This document shows positions 1 through 6,116 of a stretch of DNA of 6,127 bases, in pieces. The stretch covers positions 1 to 6,127 of the forward strand of contig CALFYV010000252.1 of the NCBI GenBank assembly GCA_937952395.1, in the 5' to 3' direction. Each line of letters begins with the position of its first letter. The stretch's first letter is position 1. The notes below the pieces were generated by a model. The model was given only the letters and a program-made list of their open reading frames with translations, was not told where the DNA came from and made no database searches. Source of the DNA: an uncultured Bacteriovoracaceae bacterium (GTDB lineage Bacteria > Bdellovibrionota > Bacteriovoracia > Bacteriovoracales > Bacteriovoracaceae). The position numbers and the translations under genes were made by a program.

Positions 1-1
1 T

Positions 2-232
2 GGAGACTCAACCGGCTTAGGTAACCGAAACACTTTACTAATTGGCGGCGCGTCACTGCTATTAGGCAATTACCTTTACTCTAGAACCAAACAATACCAA
101 AACGAAGAATTACTTGAGCGTTCAGTCAGTGAATACAATAAAAGAAATTTACCCAAAATTTACTTTTCACCCTATGGTGATGTAGATAGTTCAACTCTAG
201 GTGTTGGAATCGGCATCAGTCAGGAGTTTTGA
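2..232 (+). CDS. C-terminal fragment of an unrecognised, possibly membrane or outer-membrane protein (5' end outside window)
   Basis: An open frame runs from the left edge to a TGA at 230-232, encoding the last 76 residues of a protein that begins upstream. The visible part has one hydrophobic, glycine-rich segment (about residues 11-26 of the fragment, containing LLIGGASLLLG). A charged, probably helical stretch with KQYQNEELLERSVSEYNKRN follows, then a glycine-rich end, GVGIGISQEF. A short hydrophobic stretch followed by an alternating C-terminal strand ending in Phe would fit an envelope protein, since outer-membrane barrels often end in an aromatic residue; this is inference. I do not recognise the family. 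The stop shares one base with the ATG of the next gene (TGATG), so the two are probably co-transcribed and translationally coupled. Confidence 0.6.
   Translation, partial: GDSTGLGNRNTLLIGGASLLLGNYLYSRTKQYQNEELLERSVSEYNKRNLPKIYFSPYGDVDSSTLGVGIGISQEF
222..226 (+). promoter_or_regulatory. Ribosome binding site of the zinc-ribbon gene
   Basis: AGGAG lies 5 nt before the ATG at 232. It would be only 2 nt before the in-frame TTG at 229, so it favours ATG 232 as the start. It sits inside the last codons of the preceding gene. Confidence 0.6.
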
Positions 233-528
233 TGGGTATAAATTGTTTTAATTGCCACAAAGAGCTGGATTTTCAAAGCTCTTCTAAAATATCCCGCAAA
301 GAAACATGCCCCTACTGTTATATTGACTTACACAGCTGTAAAATGTGCCATTACTACGATAAAACAGCTTATAACGAATGTAACGAGCCCATGGCCGATA
401 GAGTGGTCGAGAAAGAGAAGGCCAATTTTTGTGATTATTATCAACTAGCTGGAACTCTTAAAAAAGGTCCAACTAAAGCTGATTTAATGGCGCAAGCTCA
501 AGCACTATTTAAAAAGAAGGAATCATGA
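232..528 (+). CDS. Small double zinc-ribbon protein of unknown function
   Basis: This 98-residue protein has eight cysteines that look like two four-Cys zinc sites. The first is C5-x2-C8 with C26-x2-C29. The second is C36-x2-C39 with C50 and C67. The second half (CKMCHYYDKTAYNEC, then ERVVEK-like and KANFCDYYQ) resembles a small conserved protein family I associate with delta-proteobacteria and Bdellovibrio relatives, for which I know no function. The C-terminal 25 residues are lysine- and alanine-rich and probably helical. There is no signal peptide, so it is presumably cytoplasmic. The ATG at 232 is preferred over the TTG at 229 because of the AGGAG spacing. Its end overlaps greA by 4 nt (ATGA), suggesting coupled expression. 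A role in transcription or nucleic-acid binding is possible from the zinc ribbons and the greA neighbour, but is not shown. Confidence 0.8.
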   Translation: MGINCFNCHKELDFQSSSKISRKETCPYCYIDLHSCKMCHYYDKTAYNECNEPMADRVVEKEKANFCDYYQLAGTLKKGPTKADLMAQAQALFKKKES

Positions 529-998
529 ACGAATTTCCCATGACTTTAAAGGGGCACCTCTTACTTAAAGAAGAATTAGATAAGCTCATTCGGGTCGACA
601 GAGAAGAAATCAAAACAGCCTTAGCAGAAGCAAGAGAGCTTGGAGATTTAAAAGAAAATGCAGAATACCATGCAGCCAAAGAAAGACAGTCCATGAATGA
701 AGGTCGAATCGCTGAATTACAAAATAAAATTGGTAAAGCAAGAATTATTGACCCCAAAACTCTTTCGGGTAAAAAAATTATGTTTGGCGCCACTGTTACA
801 CTTATGGATTGTGATAAGGGGGAATCTGTAACTTTTCAAATTGTTGGTGAAGATGAAGCAAAAAATTTTAAAGATAAACGTTCTTGTAATAGCCCTGTAT
901 GCAAAGCTCTCATTGGAAAAGAAATTGGCGATGAAGTCATTGTTAAAGTTCCCAAAGGGGAAATGAATTTTGAAGTAGAAAATGTCGAATATAAATGA
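525..998 (+). CDS. greA: Transcription elongation (transcript cleavage) factor GreA
   Basis: GreA binds the secondary channel of RNA polymerase and stimulates cleavage of the 3' end of backtracked RNA, so that arrested complexes resume elongation. The protein is 157 residues, matching the usual length of about 158, and aligns end to end. Residues 1-75 are the antiparallel coiled coil with the hallmark EARELGDLKENAEYHAAKE, whose tip acidic pair D41 and E44 coordinates the catalytic Mg2+. Residues about 80-157 form the FKBP-like C-terminal domain, with FGATVTL, IVGEDEA, NSPVCKALIGK and the terminal FEVENVEYK. The ATG at 525 sits in an ATGA overlap with the upstream stop, and AAGGA (517-521) is a close ribosome site. 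It carries three cysteines (96, 121, 126), two of them within the conserved NSP segment. The 3' end overlaps recG by 17 nt. Confidence 0.97.
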   Translation: MNEFPMTLKGHLLLKEELDKLIRVDREEIKTALAEARELGDLKENAEYHAAKERQSMNEGRIAELQNKIGKARIIDPKTLSGKKIMFGATVTLMDCDKGESVTFQIVGEDEAKNFKDKRSCNSPVCKALIGKEIGDEVIVKVPKGEMNFEVENVEYK

Positions 999-3075
999 AG
1001 TAAATTTATCTTCTCCTATTAAAACCTTGCTTTCAGCAAAGCAAAATCCACAGTATATAGGTAAACTACAAGAAGCCAATATTAAAACCATTCATGATCT
1101 TTTGTGGATTTTTCCCAATAAGATTTACCCCGCCCCTCAATTGCAAAGTTTTACACAGCTTAAAAGCAGCGAACTTTTTCTAGGAGAAGGGAAAATCATT
1201 GGCATTCAGTCCAAGCCACAATTTGGAAGGAAAGGAAAAAAACGAATTCAATTATTTCAAATGACTTGTACTGTAAAAGATAATCACTCTGCTGAAATAC
1301 TAAGTTTGAAATGGTTCAATATTTATCCTTCGCAAACAAAAAAACTAAAGAATCTCGATAACATTTTATTTCAAGGTGAAGTTAGTGTTTTTAATAATTC
1401 ATTTCAAATCGTTAATCCTCAAATTCTAGAAACAATGCCAGAGAAAAATAATTCACTTATAAGACAATATCCAACTGTTAATGGTGTTAGTGGTCACCAT
1501 ATTCAAAAACTTATTGATAAAATTCCGAGTCACTTATGGAACCAATCAACAGAATCTCTACCTGAGAAAATAATCAATAAATATCAATTTATGAGTGTAA
1601 ATTATTGCTTTAGAAACATGCATGGATTGTCAGATGAGTGGAATAAAGAAATTCTTCAGCAAGCAACAAATAGACTTATTTACCAAGAGTTTTTCCATGA
1701 GCAAATTAAAATTAAAGCACGAAAAGATAGTTTGAAGAAAAAAAATGCCAGCGTTTTTCATATTGATGAAAGTGAATTAAATAAATTTATAGCAAAATTT
1801 CCCTACCAACTAACCCAAGATCAAATAAGTGCGTTAAAAAATATCACAGACGATCTGAAAAGCTCTCACCCTATGATGAGAATGCTACAAGGAGATGTTG
1901 GTTGTGGAAAAACTACAATCGCCTTTCTGGCATGTCTCATTATTGCCCATAATCAGCAACAAGTCGTAATCATGGCGCCAACTGAAACATTGGCGCAACA
2001 ACATTATAATAATTTTAAAAAAAATTTTGCTCACTTAGAGATTGAAATAGATTGCTTATTTGGGAGTCATACACAAAAAGAAAAAAAGGAAATTTACTCA
2101 AAGATAAAATCAGGTGAGACCAAAATAGTTTTTGGAACACACTCCTTATTTCAAGAAGCTGTCGAGTATAAAAACTTGGCCCTGGCCATTATTGATGAGC
2201 AACATAAGTTTGGAGTTGAGCAACGCTTAAAGTTATTAAGCAAAGGAAAAAATATACATTGCCTTACTATGAGCGCAACTCCTATTCCCCGTACATTATG
2301 CCTTACCCAATATGGAGATTTAGATATTTCACTTATCAAGTCTATGCCCTCAGGTCGAAAAATGATTCAAACCAGAATAGTTGAACCTTCACTCAGTAAT
2401 AAATACTTAAGTTTTCTTAAGACTCGAATTGAAAAAGGCGAACAAGCCTATATTGTAGTTCCAGCGATTGAAGAATCTGAAAAGCTTGATCTAAATAATG
2501 TTAATAGTATTTATGAACGTTATAAAATGTACTACCCACATTATAGAATAGAAATACTGCACGGAAAGCTTAGCTCTGAAGAAAAAAATAATGTTATCAG
2601 CAAATTTTTAAATAAAGAAATTCAAATACTCATCAGTACTAGTGTTATTGAAGTCGGGATTGATGTTCACAACGCCACCGTTATGAGTATTTATAATCCT
2701 GAAAGATTCGGATTAAGCTCTCTTCATCAGCTCCGTGGTCGTGTGGGACGTGGCGGTAAAGCAGGTTTTTGCTTTCTGGTGTTAGAACAACCCCTATCTC
2801 CCGAGTCTATGCATAGACTTCAAGTCGTTGAATCAACACTAGACGGTTTTAAAATTGCCCAGGCTGATTTGGAAATTAGAGGTCATGGTGATCTTTTTGG
2901 AAAGGAACAATCTGGAAGTATTAGCGGACACAAAATTGCTAATATCGTCACTCATTCAAATATTCTCTATTCCGTTTGTAATGATTTGGATGAATTAATA
3001 ACCAATCATGATTCTTTTTATTTACAAGCGCTAAATAATTATAAAAATGATTTTAAAATATCCACCACTATTTGA
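982..3075 (+). CDS. recG: ATP-dependent DNA helicase RecG
   Basis: RecG is a superfamily 2 double-stranded DNA translocase that reverses stalled forks, branch-migrates Holliday junctions and unwinds R- and D-loops. The 697 residues match the usual length (about 690). The N-terminal part (IKTIHDLLWIFPNKIYP, residues 34-50) and the wedge/OB-fold (about 60-150) are followed by the helicase core: Walker A GDVGCGKT (304-311), Walker B DEQHKFGVEQR (405-415), motif III SATPIPRT (431-438), TSVIEVGID (553-561), ERFGLSSLHQ and the arginine-finger motif QLRGRVGRGG (583-592). The TRG translocation region follows (DGFKIAQADLEIRGHGDLFG, 621-640). Small departures are Cys308 in Walker A, usually Ser, and GKEQ at 640-643 where GTRQ is typical. 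The ATG at 982 lies inside greA with only a weak ribosome site, consistent with coupling. No frameshift or truncation is seen. Confidence 0.97.
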   Translation: MSNINEVNLSSPIKTLLSAKQNPQYIGKLQEANIKTIHDLLWIFPNKIYPAPQLQSFTQLKSSELFLGEGKIIGIQSKPQFGRKGKKRIQLFQMTCTVKDNHSAEILSLKWFNIYPSQTKKLKNLDNILFQGEVSVFNNSFQIVNPQILETMPEKNNSLIRQYPTVNGVSGHHIQKLIDKIPSHLWNQSTESLPEKIINKYQFMSVNYCFRNMHGLSDEWNKEILQQATNRLIYQEFFHEQIKIKARKDSLKKKNASVFHIDESELNKFIAKFPYQLTQDQISALKNITDDLKSSHPMMRMLQGDVGCGKTTIAFLACLIIAHNQQQVVIMAPTETLAQQHYNNFKKNFAHLEIEIDCLFGSHTQKEKKEIYSKIKSGETKIVFGTHSLFQEAVEYKNLALAIIDEQHKFGVEQRLKLLSKGKNIHCLTMSATPIPRTLCLTQYGDLDISLIKSMPSGRKMIQTRIVEPSLSNKYLSFLKTRIEKGEQAYIVVPAIEESEKLDLNNVNSIYERYKMYYPHYRIEILHGKLSSEEKNNVISKFLNKEIQILISTSVIEVGIDVHNATVMSIYNPERFGLSSLHQLRGRVGRGGKAGFCFLVLEQPLSPESMHRLQVVESTLDGFKIAQADLEIRGHGDLFGKEQSGSISGHKIANIVTHSNILYSVCNDLDELITNHDSFYLQALNNYKNDFKISTTI

Positions 3076-3082
3076 TCTTATT

Positions 3083-3087
3083 AAGGA
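3083..3087 (+). promoter_or_regulatory. Ribosome binding site of the FHA-like gene
   Basis: AAGGA lies 5 nt before the ATG at 3093. A TTG at 3072 would extend the frame by 7 codons, but this site falls inside that extension and therefore selects the ATG. Confidence 0.65.
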
Positions 3088-3092
3088 TATAT

Positions 3093-3479
3093 ATGATTGA
3101 AATTGAAGTTATAAAAGCAACTAATCCAGACTTAATTGGAAAAAGAGTTTTTTATAAAAACAGTATTTCAATTGGCGGATTTCAACAAGATGTTTACCTT
3201 GATCTCACTACTCAATATCAACTCGAAGTTATTGATGATAAATTAAACTTTAATAACAAAAGTAACAAATATTTACTCAATGGAAAAATAGCTAAAAGCT
3301 CACGTTTTTTAAAACTCAATGATACTATTACAATTGGAGAAGTGGAGTTTAAAATAATTCAATTCGCCCAAGAAAAAGAATTTAATTTAAGAAATACTTT
3401 AAATACTGAAACTGAGAAAATAATAAAGGAAAATCCAAAGGCGTTAGAAGTCTTAAAATTTCTCAAAAGTAAATTATAG
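3093..3479 (+). CDS. Small divergent FHA-like domain protein
   Basis: This 128-residue cytoplasmic protein has no signal peptide. Residues about 15-91 follow the strand pattern of a forkhead-associated domain: GKRVFYKNSISIGG (16-29), a hydrophobic strand near 42-47 (YQLEVI), YLLNGK (60-65), LNDTITIG (75-82) and the final strand FKIIQF (86-91). FHA domains usually bind phosphothreonine peptides through an Arg after IG, a Ser-Arg/His motif and Asn-Gly. Here the Arg is replaced by Gly29 and no SxxH is visible, while N63-G64 remains, so phosphopeptide binding is doubtful. Residues 92-128 are a charged, probably helical tail. It starts 17 nt after recG and ends 2 nt before the hydrolase gene. The FHA assignment rests on pattern, not on an alignment; a generic beta-sandwich protein is the alternative. 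Confidence 0.6.
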   Translation: MIEIEVIKATNPDLIGKRVFYKNSISIGGFQQDVYLDLTTQYQLEVIDDKLNFNNKSNKYLLNGKIAKSSRFLKLNDTITIGEVEFKIIQFAQEKEFNLRNTLNTETEKIIKENPKALEVLKFLKSKL

Positions 3480-3481
3480 AG

Positions 3482-4381
3482 ATGAGCAAATTCAAATCAT
3501 ATTTTTATCAAACAAGCGACGGAGAGAAACTGCATTTTAAATGCAATTTTGATATTCATAAGCCGATAAACAAAACCGTCTTAGTGTTTAATTATGGACT
3601 TGTGTGTAGTGAGCAGCACTGGCTTTACCAAATAAATTATTTGAAAAAGGAGTATCCTGTCCTTATTCATGATTACCGTGGACATTTTGAATCTAGCGGC
3701 AAAGAAAACTTAGAAAAAATTTCTATTGAACAATTCTCTCAAGATCTGGGTAGCTTGATTCAATTTTATAAAATTAATAAAGTTGTTATGTTGGGCCATA
3801 GCATGGGGGTTAATGTTTGCTTAGAGTTTGCAGTTAATTACCCTGACTTAGTAGAAAAACTCGTTTTAATTTCGGGTTCCAGTCTTTCAGCGAAGGAAGT
3901 TATGTTAGGAACAAATATTATGGATATCGCTGTACCTTACCTTGAAAAATTGCAGGATAAGTTTCCCGGCTTACTTAAAACATTCTGGAGCTCAAGTGCA
4001 TCAAATCCAATAGTTCGCTATATTATAAAACAAGGCGGCTTTAATCCAAGCAAAGTCTCAGATGAATTTATAAGGCTTTATTTAACAAATGTGGGAATAC
4101 TAGGGCCTTCATTATTCTTACGATTGTTTAAAAATATGTCTGAGCACCAAATAACGATGCATTACCCACAAATTAAATGTCCTGTTTTTATAGTTAGCGG
4201 GAATAAAGATAAAGTTATTCCGCATTTTACACAAAATTATTTTTTAAAATCAATGCCCAAAGCTAAGTTATTTACTATTAAAGATGGAAGCCATGTCCCT
4301 CAAGTCGATTTTCCTGCTTTGGTAAATAAAAAAATTAAATCATTTCTTAATGGGAATTCAGAAGTGAAATCAGAGGTCTAA
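3482..4381 (+). CDS. Alpha/beta-fold hydrolase (esterase/lipase-like), substrate unknown
   Basis: A 299-residue single-domain serine hydrolase of the alpha/beta superfamily, without a signal peptide. The nucleophile elbow GHSMG puts Ser107 at its centre. The likely acid is Asp243 in SGNKDKVIP and the likely base is His271 in DGSHVPQ, so the catalytic triad is complete and in order. DYRGH (64-68) and the helical cap (about 135-215) are typical. The usual HG of the oxyanion region is NYG at 37-39 (VFNYGLVCSEQHW), an uncommon variant. The sequence alone does not separate esterase, lipase, thioesterase or haloperoxidase-like activity. It starts 2 nt after the FHA-like gene with no strong ribosome site, so reinitiation from the upstream gene is likely. 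It appears to be the last gene of the operon, and its final 35 nt overlap the convergent gene on the other strand. Confidence 0.88.
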   Translation: MSKFKSYFYQTSDGEKLHFKCNFDIHKPINKTVLVFNYGLVCSEQHWLYQINYLKKEYPVLIHDYRGHFESSGKENLEKISIEQFSQDLGSLIQFYKINKVVMLGHSMGVNVCLEFAVNYPDLVEKLVLISGSSLSAKEVMLGTNIMDIAVPYLEKLQDKFPGLLKTFWSSSASNPIVRYIIKQGGFNPSKVSDEFIRLYLTNVGILGPSLFLRLFKNMSEHQITMHYPQIKCPVFIVSGNKDKVIPHFTQNYFLKSMPKAKLFTIKDGSHVPQVDFPALVNKKIKSFLNGNSEVKSEV

Positions 4382-5579
4382 AAATTCGATTTTGGGCTGA
4401 AATTAATTGTTTTTTCTTATACTCAAGATGAGAAGCCTCGCCTTCAGTATTTTTCTTGTAGCTTTCTATATCTGTTATCTGAACTTCAAAAGGATAAAAA
4501 AATCTAACATCTCTTGAAATCAGAGAAGTATCTAAAGATAAAATCTTTTTTGATAATTCTGTATTTTCGTCTTTGGCCATATTCCTTACATGACTAAACT
4601 CCATCATAAACGGATTTCTGTATTTGATTAATTGTCTGCAAGTAAAATGAATCGCCTTATAATCATCCAAAGTATGTATATTGGTCGCAGCAATTGGCTT
4701 TGATCGTGACTTCTCAGTTACTTTAATCACTTCTTTGATGAACTCTTCTTCTGTATATTTCTTTCTTATGGCAATTTTTTCTAATTCAAAATGTCTCTTT
4801 CTGAATTCTGCCAAATCTATCAGTGAGTTTTGAGAACGTGAAGGTTTTATGTTGTGCACACTGATAACATAGTTTTTATAAAGAAATTTCATAACTCTTA
4901 AACTATCTATGACTGAGTTGGTAATGAAACGAACCCCAACTCTGTCAAACAATTCTTCAGCTACATTTTCCGTTTTATGTAATAGTTTTATAATAATACT
5001 ATCTCTAGACTTCTTGGCTTTTGTTTGAAAATCATTCAACTCGATGCTTTCACTGCCATCTTCATTCTTAAGAAATAAACGATTATTCTCATCTCTGTGT
5101 AAAAATTTATAAAACCTATCAAATATCTGATACTGAATTGTTGAGAAATAATTATAACGAAGATCTTTGTCTGTATGAAGAATAGTATGCATAACCTTTA
5201 ATACTATTCCGGCCCAAATACTCACTTCATTTAATTTATGAACATTCCCTTCATTGGTAGCTAAAAGAAAAAGATCTGTAACATCAGTAACTGTTAAAAC
5301 TTTAGGAGGTATTTGATAATCAAGACCATCTACATTTCCTTCCTTAAGAAAATACCGTCTGATAAATTGAAGTGCTTCCTGAAAATTACCAAATAATTCC
5401 GCGCTCTGAACGGGGTCACTCATATCAAAACCATAACCCAAAAGAAATTTATGAACATCACTTCGATTAGCCAATTGTCCCAAATATGAATTGGCATCAA
5501 GAGCTGATTTACCTCCAACCAAGACATCGAAGACTTCCCAGTAGAAATGATAGTTTTGTAAATATTCAGGTCTATTCAT
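4347..5579 (-). CDS. TIGR04552-like protein with a probable divergent RelA/SpoT synthetase-type domain
   Basis: The protein has 410 residues and no signal peptide. The opening (WEVFDVLVGGKSALDAN, 14-30, then FLLGYGFD) fits a conserved family I recall as TIGR04552, of unknown function, from myxobacteria and Bdellovibrio relatives. Residues 1-185 look mainly helical and show no recognisable HD hydrolase motif. Residues about 187-390 carry RelA/SpoT landmarks in the correct order. These are K190-xxx-S194-xxx-K198 with D193 (compare KEPDSLFEK in small alarmone synthetases), DRVGVRFI (212-219, with the metal-binding Asp as D212), DYKAIH (306-311, keeping the Tyr and His of GYxSLH) and FEVQIT (364-369, keeping the Glu of EIQIRT). 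EASHLEYKK (381-389) resembles the closing EHxxxYK. The spacing between landmarks is longer than in typical synthetases, implying insertions. Substrate and activity are unknown. The ATG at 5579 has no obvious Shine-Dalgarno. Confidence 0.8.
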   Translation of the reverse strand: MNRPEYLQNYHFYWEVFDVLVGGKSALDANSYLGQLANRSDVHKFLLGYGFDMSDPVQSAELFGNFQEALQFIRRYFLKEGNVDGLDYQIPPKVLTVTDVTDLFLLATNEGNVHKLNEVSIWAGIVLKVMHTILHTDKDLRYNYFSTIQYQIFDRFYKFLHRDENNRLFLKNEDGSESIELNDFQTKAKKSRDSIIIKLLHKTENVAEELFDRVGVRFITNSVIDSLRVMKFLYKNYVISVHNIKPSRSQNSLIDLAEFRKRHFELEKIAIRKKYTEEEFIKEVIKVTEKSRSKPIAATNIHTLDDYKAIHFTCRQLIKYRNPFMMEFSHVRNMAKDENTELSKKILSLDTSLISRDVRFFYPFEVQITDIESYKKNTEGEASHLEYKKKQLISAQNRIFRPLISLLNSH

Positions 5580-5584
5580 AAGAG

Positions 5585-5612
5585 TTTTGCTAGTAAAAGT
5601 AGTTAATAGAAT
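5585..5612 (+). promoter_or_regulatory. Candidate promoter for pgpA (weak)
   Basis: TAGAAT at 5607-5612 is a five-of-six match to a -10 box and would give a leader of about 40 nt before the pgpA start. No good -35 box is found at the right distance; TTTTGC at 5585 is the nearest, with a 16-nt spacer. The call rests mainly on the -10 box and on the need for a promoter in a divergent 78-bp gap. Confidence 0.22.
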
Positions 5613-5638
5613 GTAAACGATTAGTAAGCGTAAAACAA
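5610..5638 (-). promoter_or_regulatory. Candidate sigma70-type promoter for the TIGR04552-like gene
   Basis: Read on the minus strand, TTGTTT (5633-5638) and TACATT (5610-5615) are separated by 17 nt, a -35/-10 arrangement of moderate match. It would start transcription about 25 nt before the ATG at 5579. In such AT-rich DNA partial matches arise by chance. Confidence 0.35.
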
Positions 5639-5657
5639 GAAACGCCTCGGTGTTAAT

Positions 5658-6116
5658 TTGAGCAAAATACTTTTGTCATTTTTTTATGTCGGATATCTTC
5701 CTAAAGCTCCTGGAACATGGGCTTCTCTGGCATGTTTGCCGATTTTTTATTTTTTATACCCACTTACACCTAGGCCCATCTATAGTTTATTTTTTACCTT
5801 ACTATTAGTTTTAAGCGCCTATTTAGCTCAGAAGCACACTGTCACCACGAAAGAAAAAGACCCTGGCTGGATCGTTATAGATGAAGTTTTAGGTGTCATG
5901 GTAGCCTGGCCCACACTTAAGACCAATCATTGGCAGGAGATACTTTTACTTTTTATTCTTTTTCGATTTTTTGATATCACTAAAATTTGGCCTGCTAGTT
6001 ATTATGACAAAAAAAATAGCGGATGGGGTATTATGCTCGATGATATTGTAAGCGGAATTTATACAGCTATTTCATTAATCGCTCTGCAGCAAGTACTTAA
6101 TTTCCCTCTATTTTGA
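5658..6116 (+). CDS. pgpA: Phosphatidylglycerophosphatase A
   Basis: PgpA dephosphorylates phosphatidylglycerol phosphate to phosphatidylglycerol at the inner membrane, the last step of phosphatidylglycerol synthesis. The 152 residues carry the family signatures in order: GYLPKAPGTWASLACLP (12-28), the acidic DPGWIVIDEVLG (68-79), FRFFDITKIWPA (102-113) and GWGIMLDDIVSG (122-133). Hydrophobic segments at about 23-36, 41-57, 92-106 and 129-147 make it a small integral membrane protein. KIWP replaces the usual KPWP; the acidic residues D75, E76, D106, D128 and D129 are all present. The start is the TTG at 5658: the frame is open back to a stop at 5631 and holds no ATG or in-frame GTG, and this start gives a family-like N-terminus. 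A weak GGTG lies 5 nt upstream. It is transcribed divergently from the preceding gene. Confidence 0.93.
   Translation: MSKILLSFFYVGYLPKAPGTWASLACLPIFYFLYPLTPRPIYSLFFTLLLVLSAYLAQKHTVTTKEKDPGWIVIDEVLGVMVAWPTLKTNHWQEILLLFILFRFFDITKIWPASYYDKKNSGWGIMLDDIVSGIYTAISLIALQQVLNFPLF

Noticed and set aside
229..231. TTG start for the zinc-ribbon gene
   Set aside because: It would be only 2 nt from AGGAG; ATG 232 has correct spacing.
509..793. Minus-strand open frame across the start of greA
   Set aside because: It lies entirely opposite a well-supported greA, has low-complexity hydrophobic and serine-rich content and matches no family I know.
717..1091. Minus-strand open frame across greA and the start of recG
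   Set aside because: It is a shadow of two strongly supported genes; its Phe- and Ile-rich composition is what AT-rich coding DNA gives on the opposite strand.
2151..2339. Minus-strand open frame inside recG
   Set aside because: It overlaps the helicase Walker B and motif III region, whose reading frame is certain; no independent support.
3072..3074. TTG start for the FHA-like gene overlapping the recG stop
   Set aside because: The clear AAGGA site lies within that extension and points to ATG 3093.
4381..4393. Possible terminator hairpin AAAAT-TCG-ATTTT at the end of the hydrolase gene
   Set aside because: The stem is five A/T pairs without GC, and it lies inside the convergent coding region; too weak to call.
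4430..4460. GAAG...CTTC hairpin followed by a T-rich stretch
   Set aside because: The stem is only four pairs, and it lies within coding sequence of the minus-strand gene.
5150..5200. HD-type (p)ppGpp hydrolase domain in the TIGR04552-like protein (H131, H135, D137)
   Set aside because: The spacing does not match the H...HD...D pattern of RSH hydrolases; left as an open question rather than a call.
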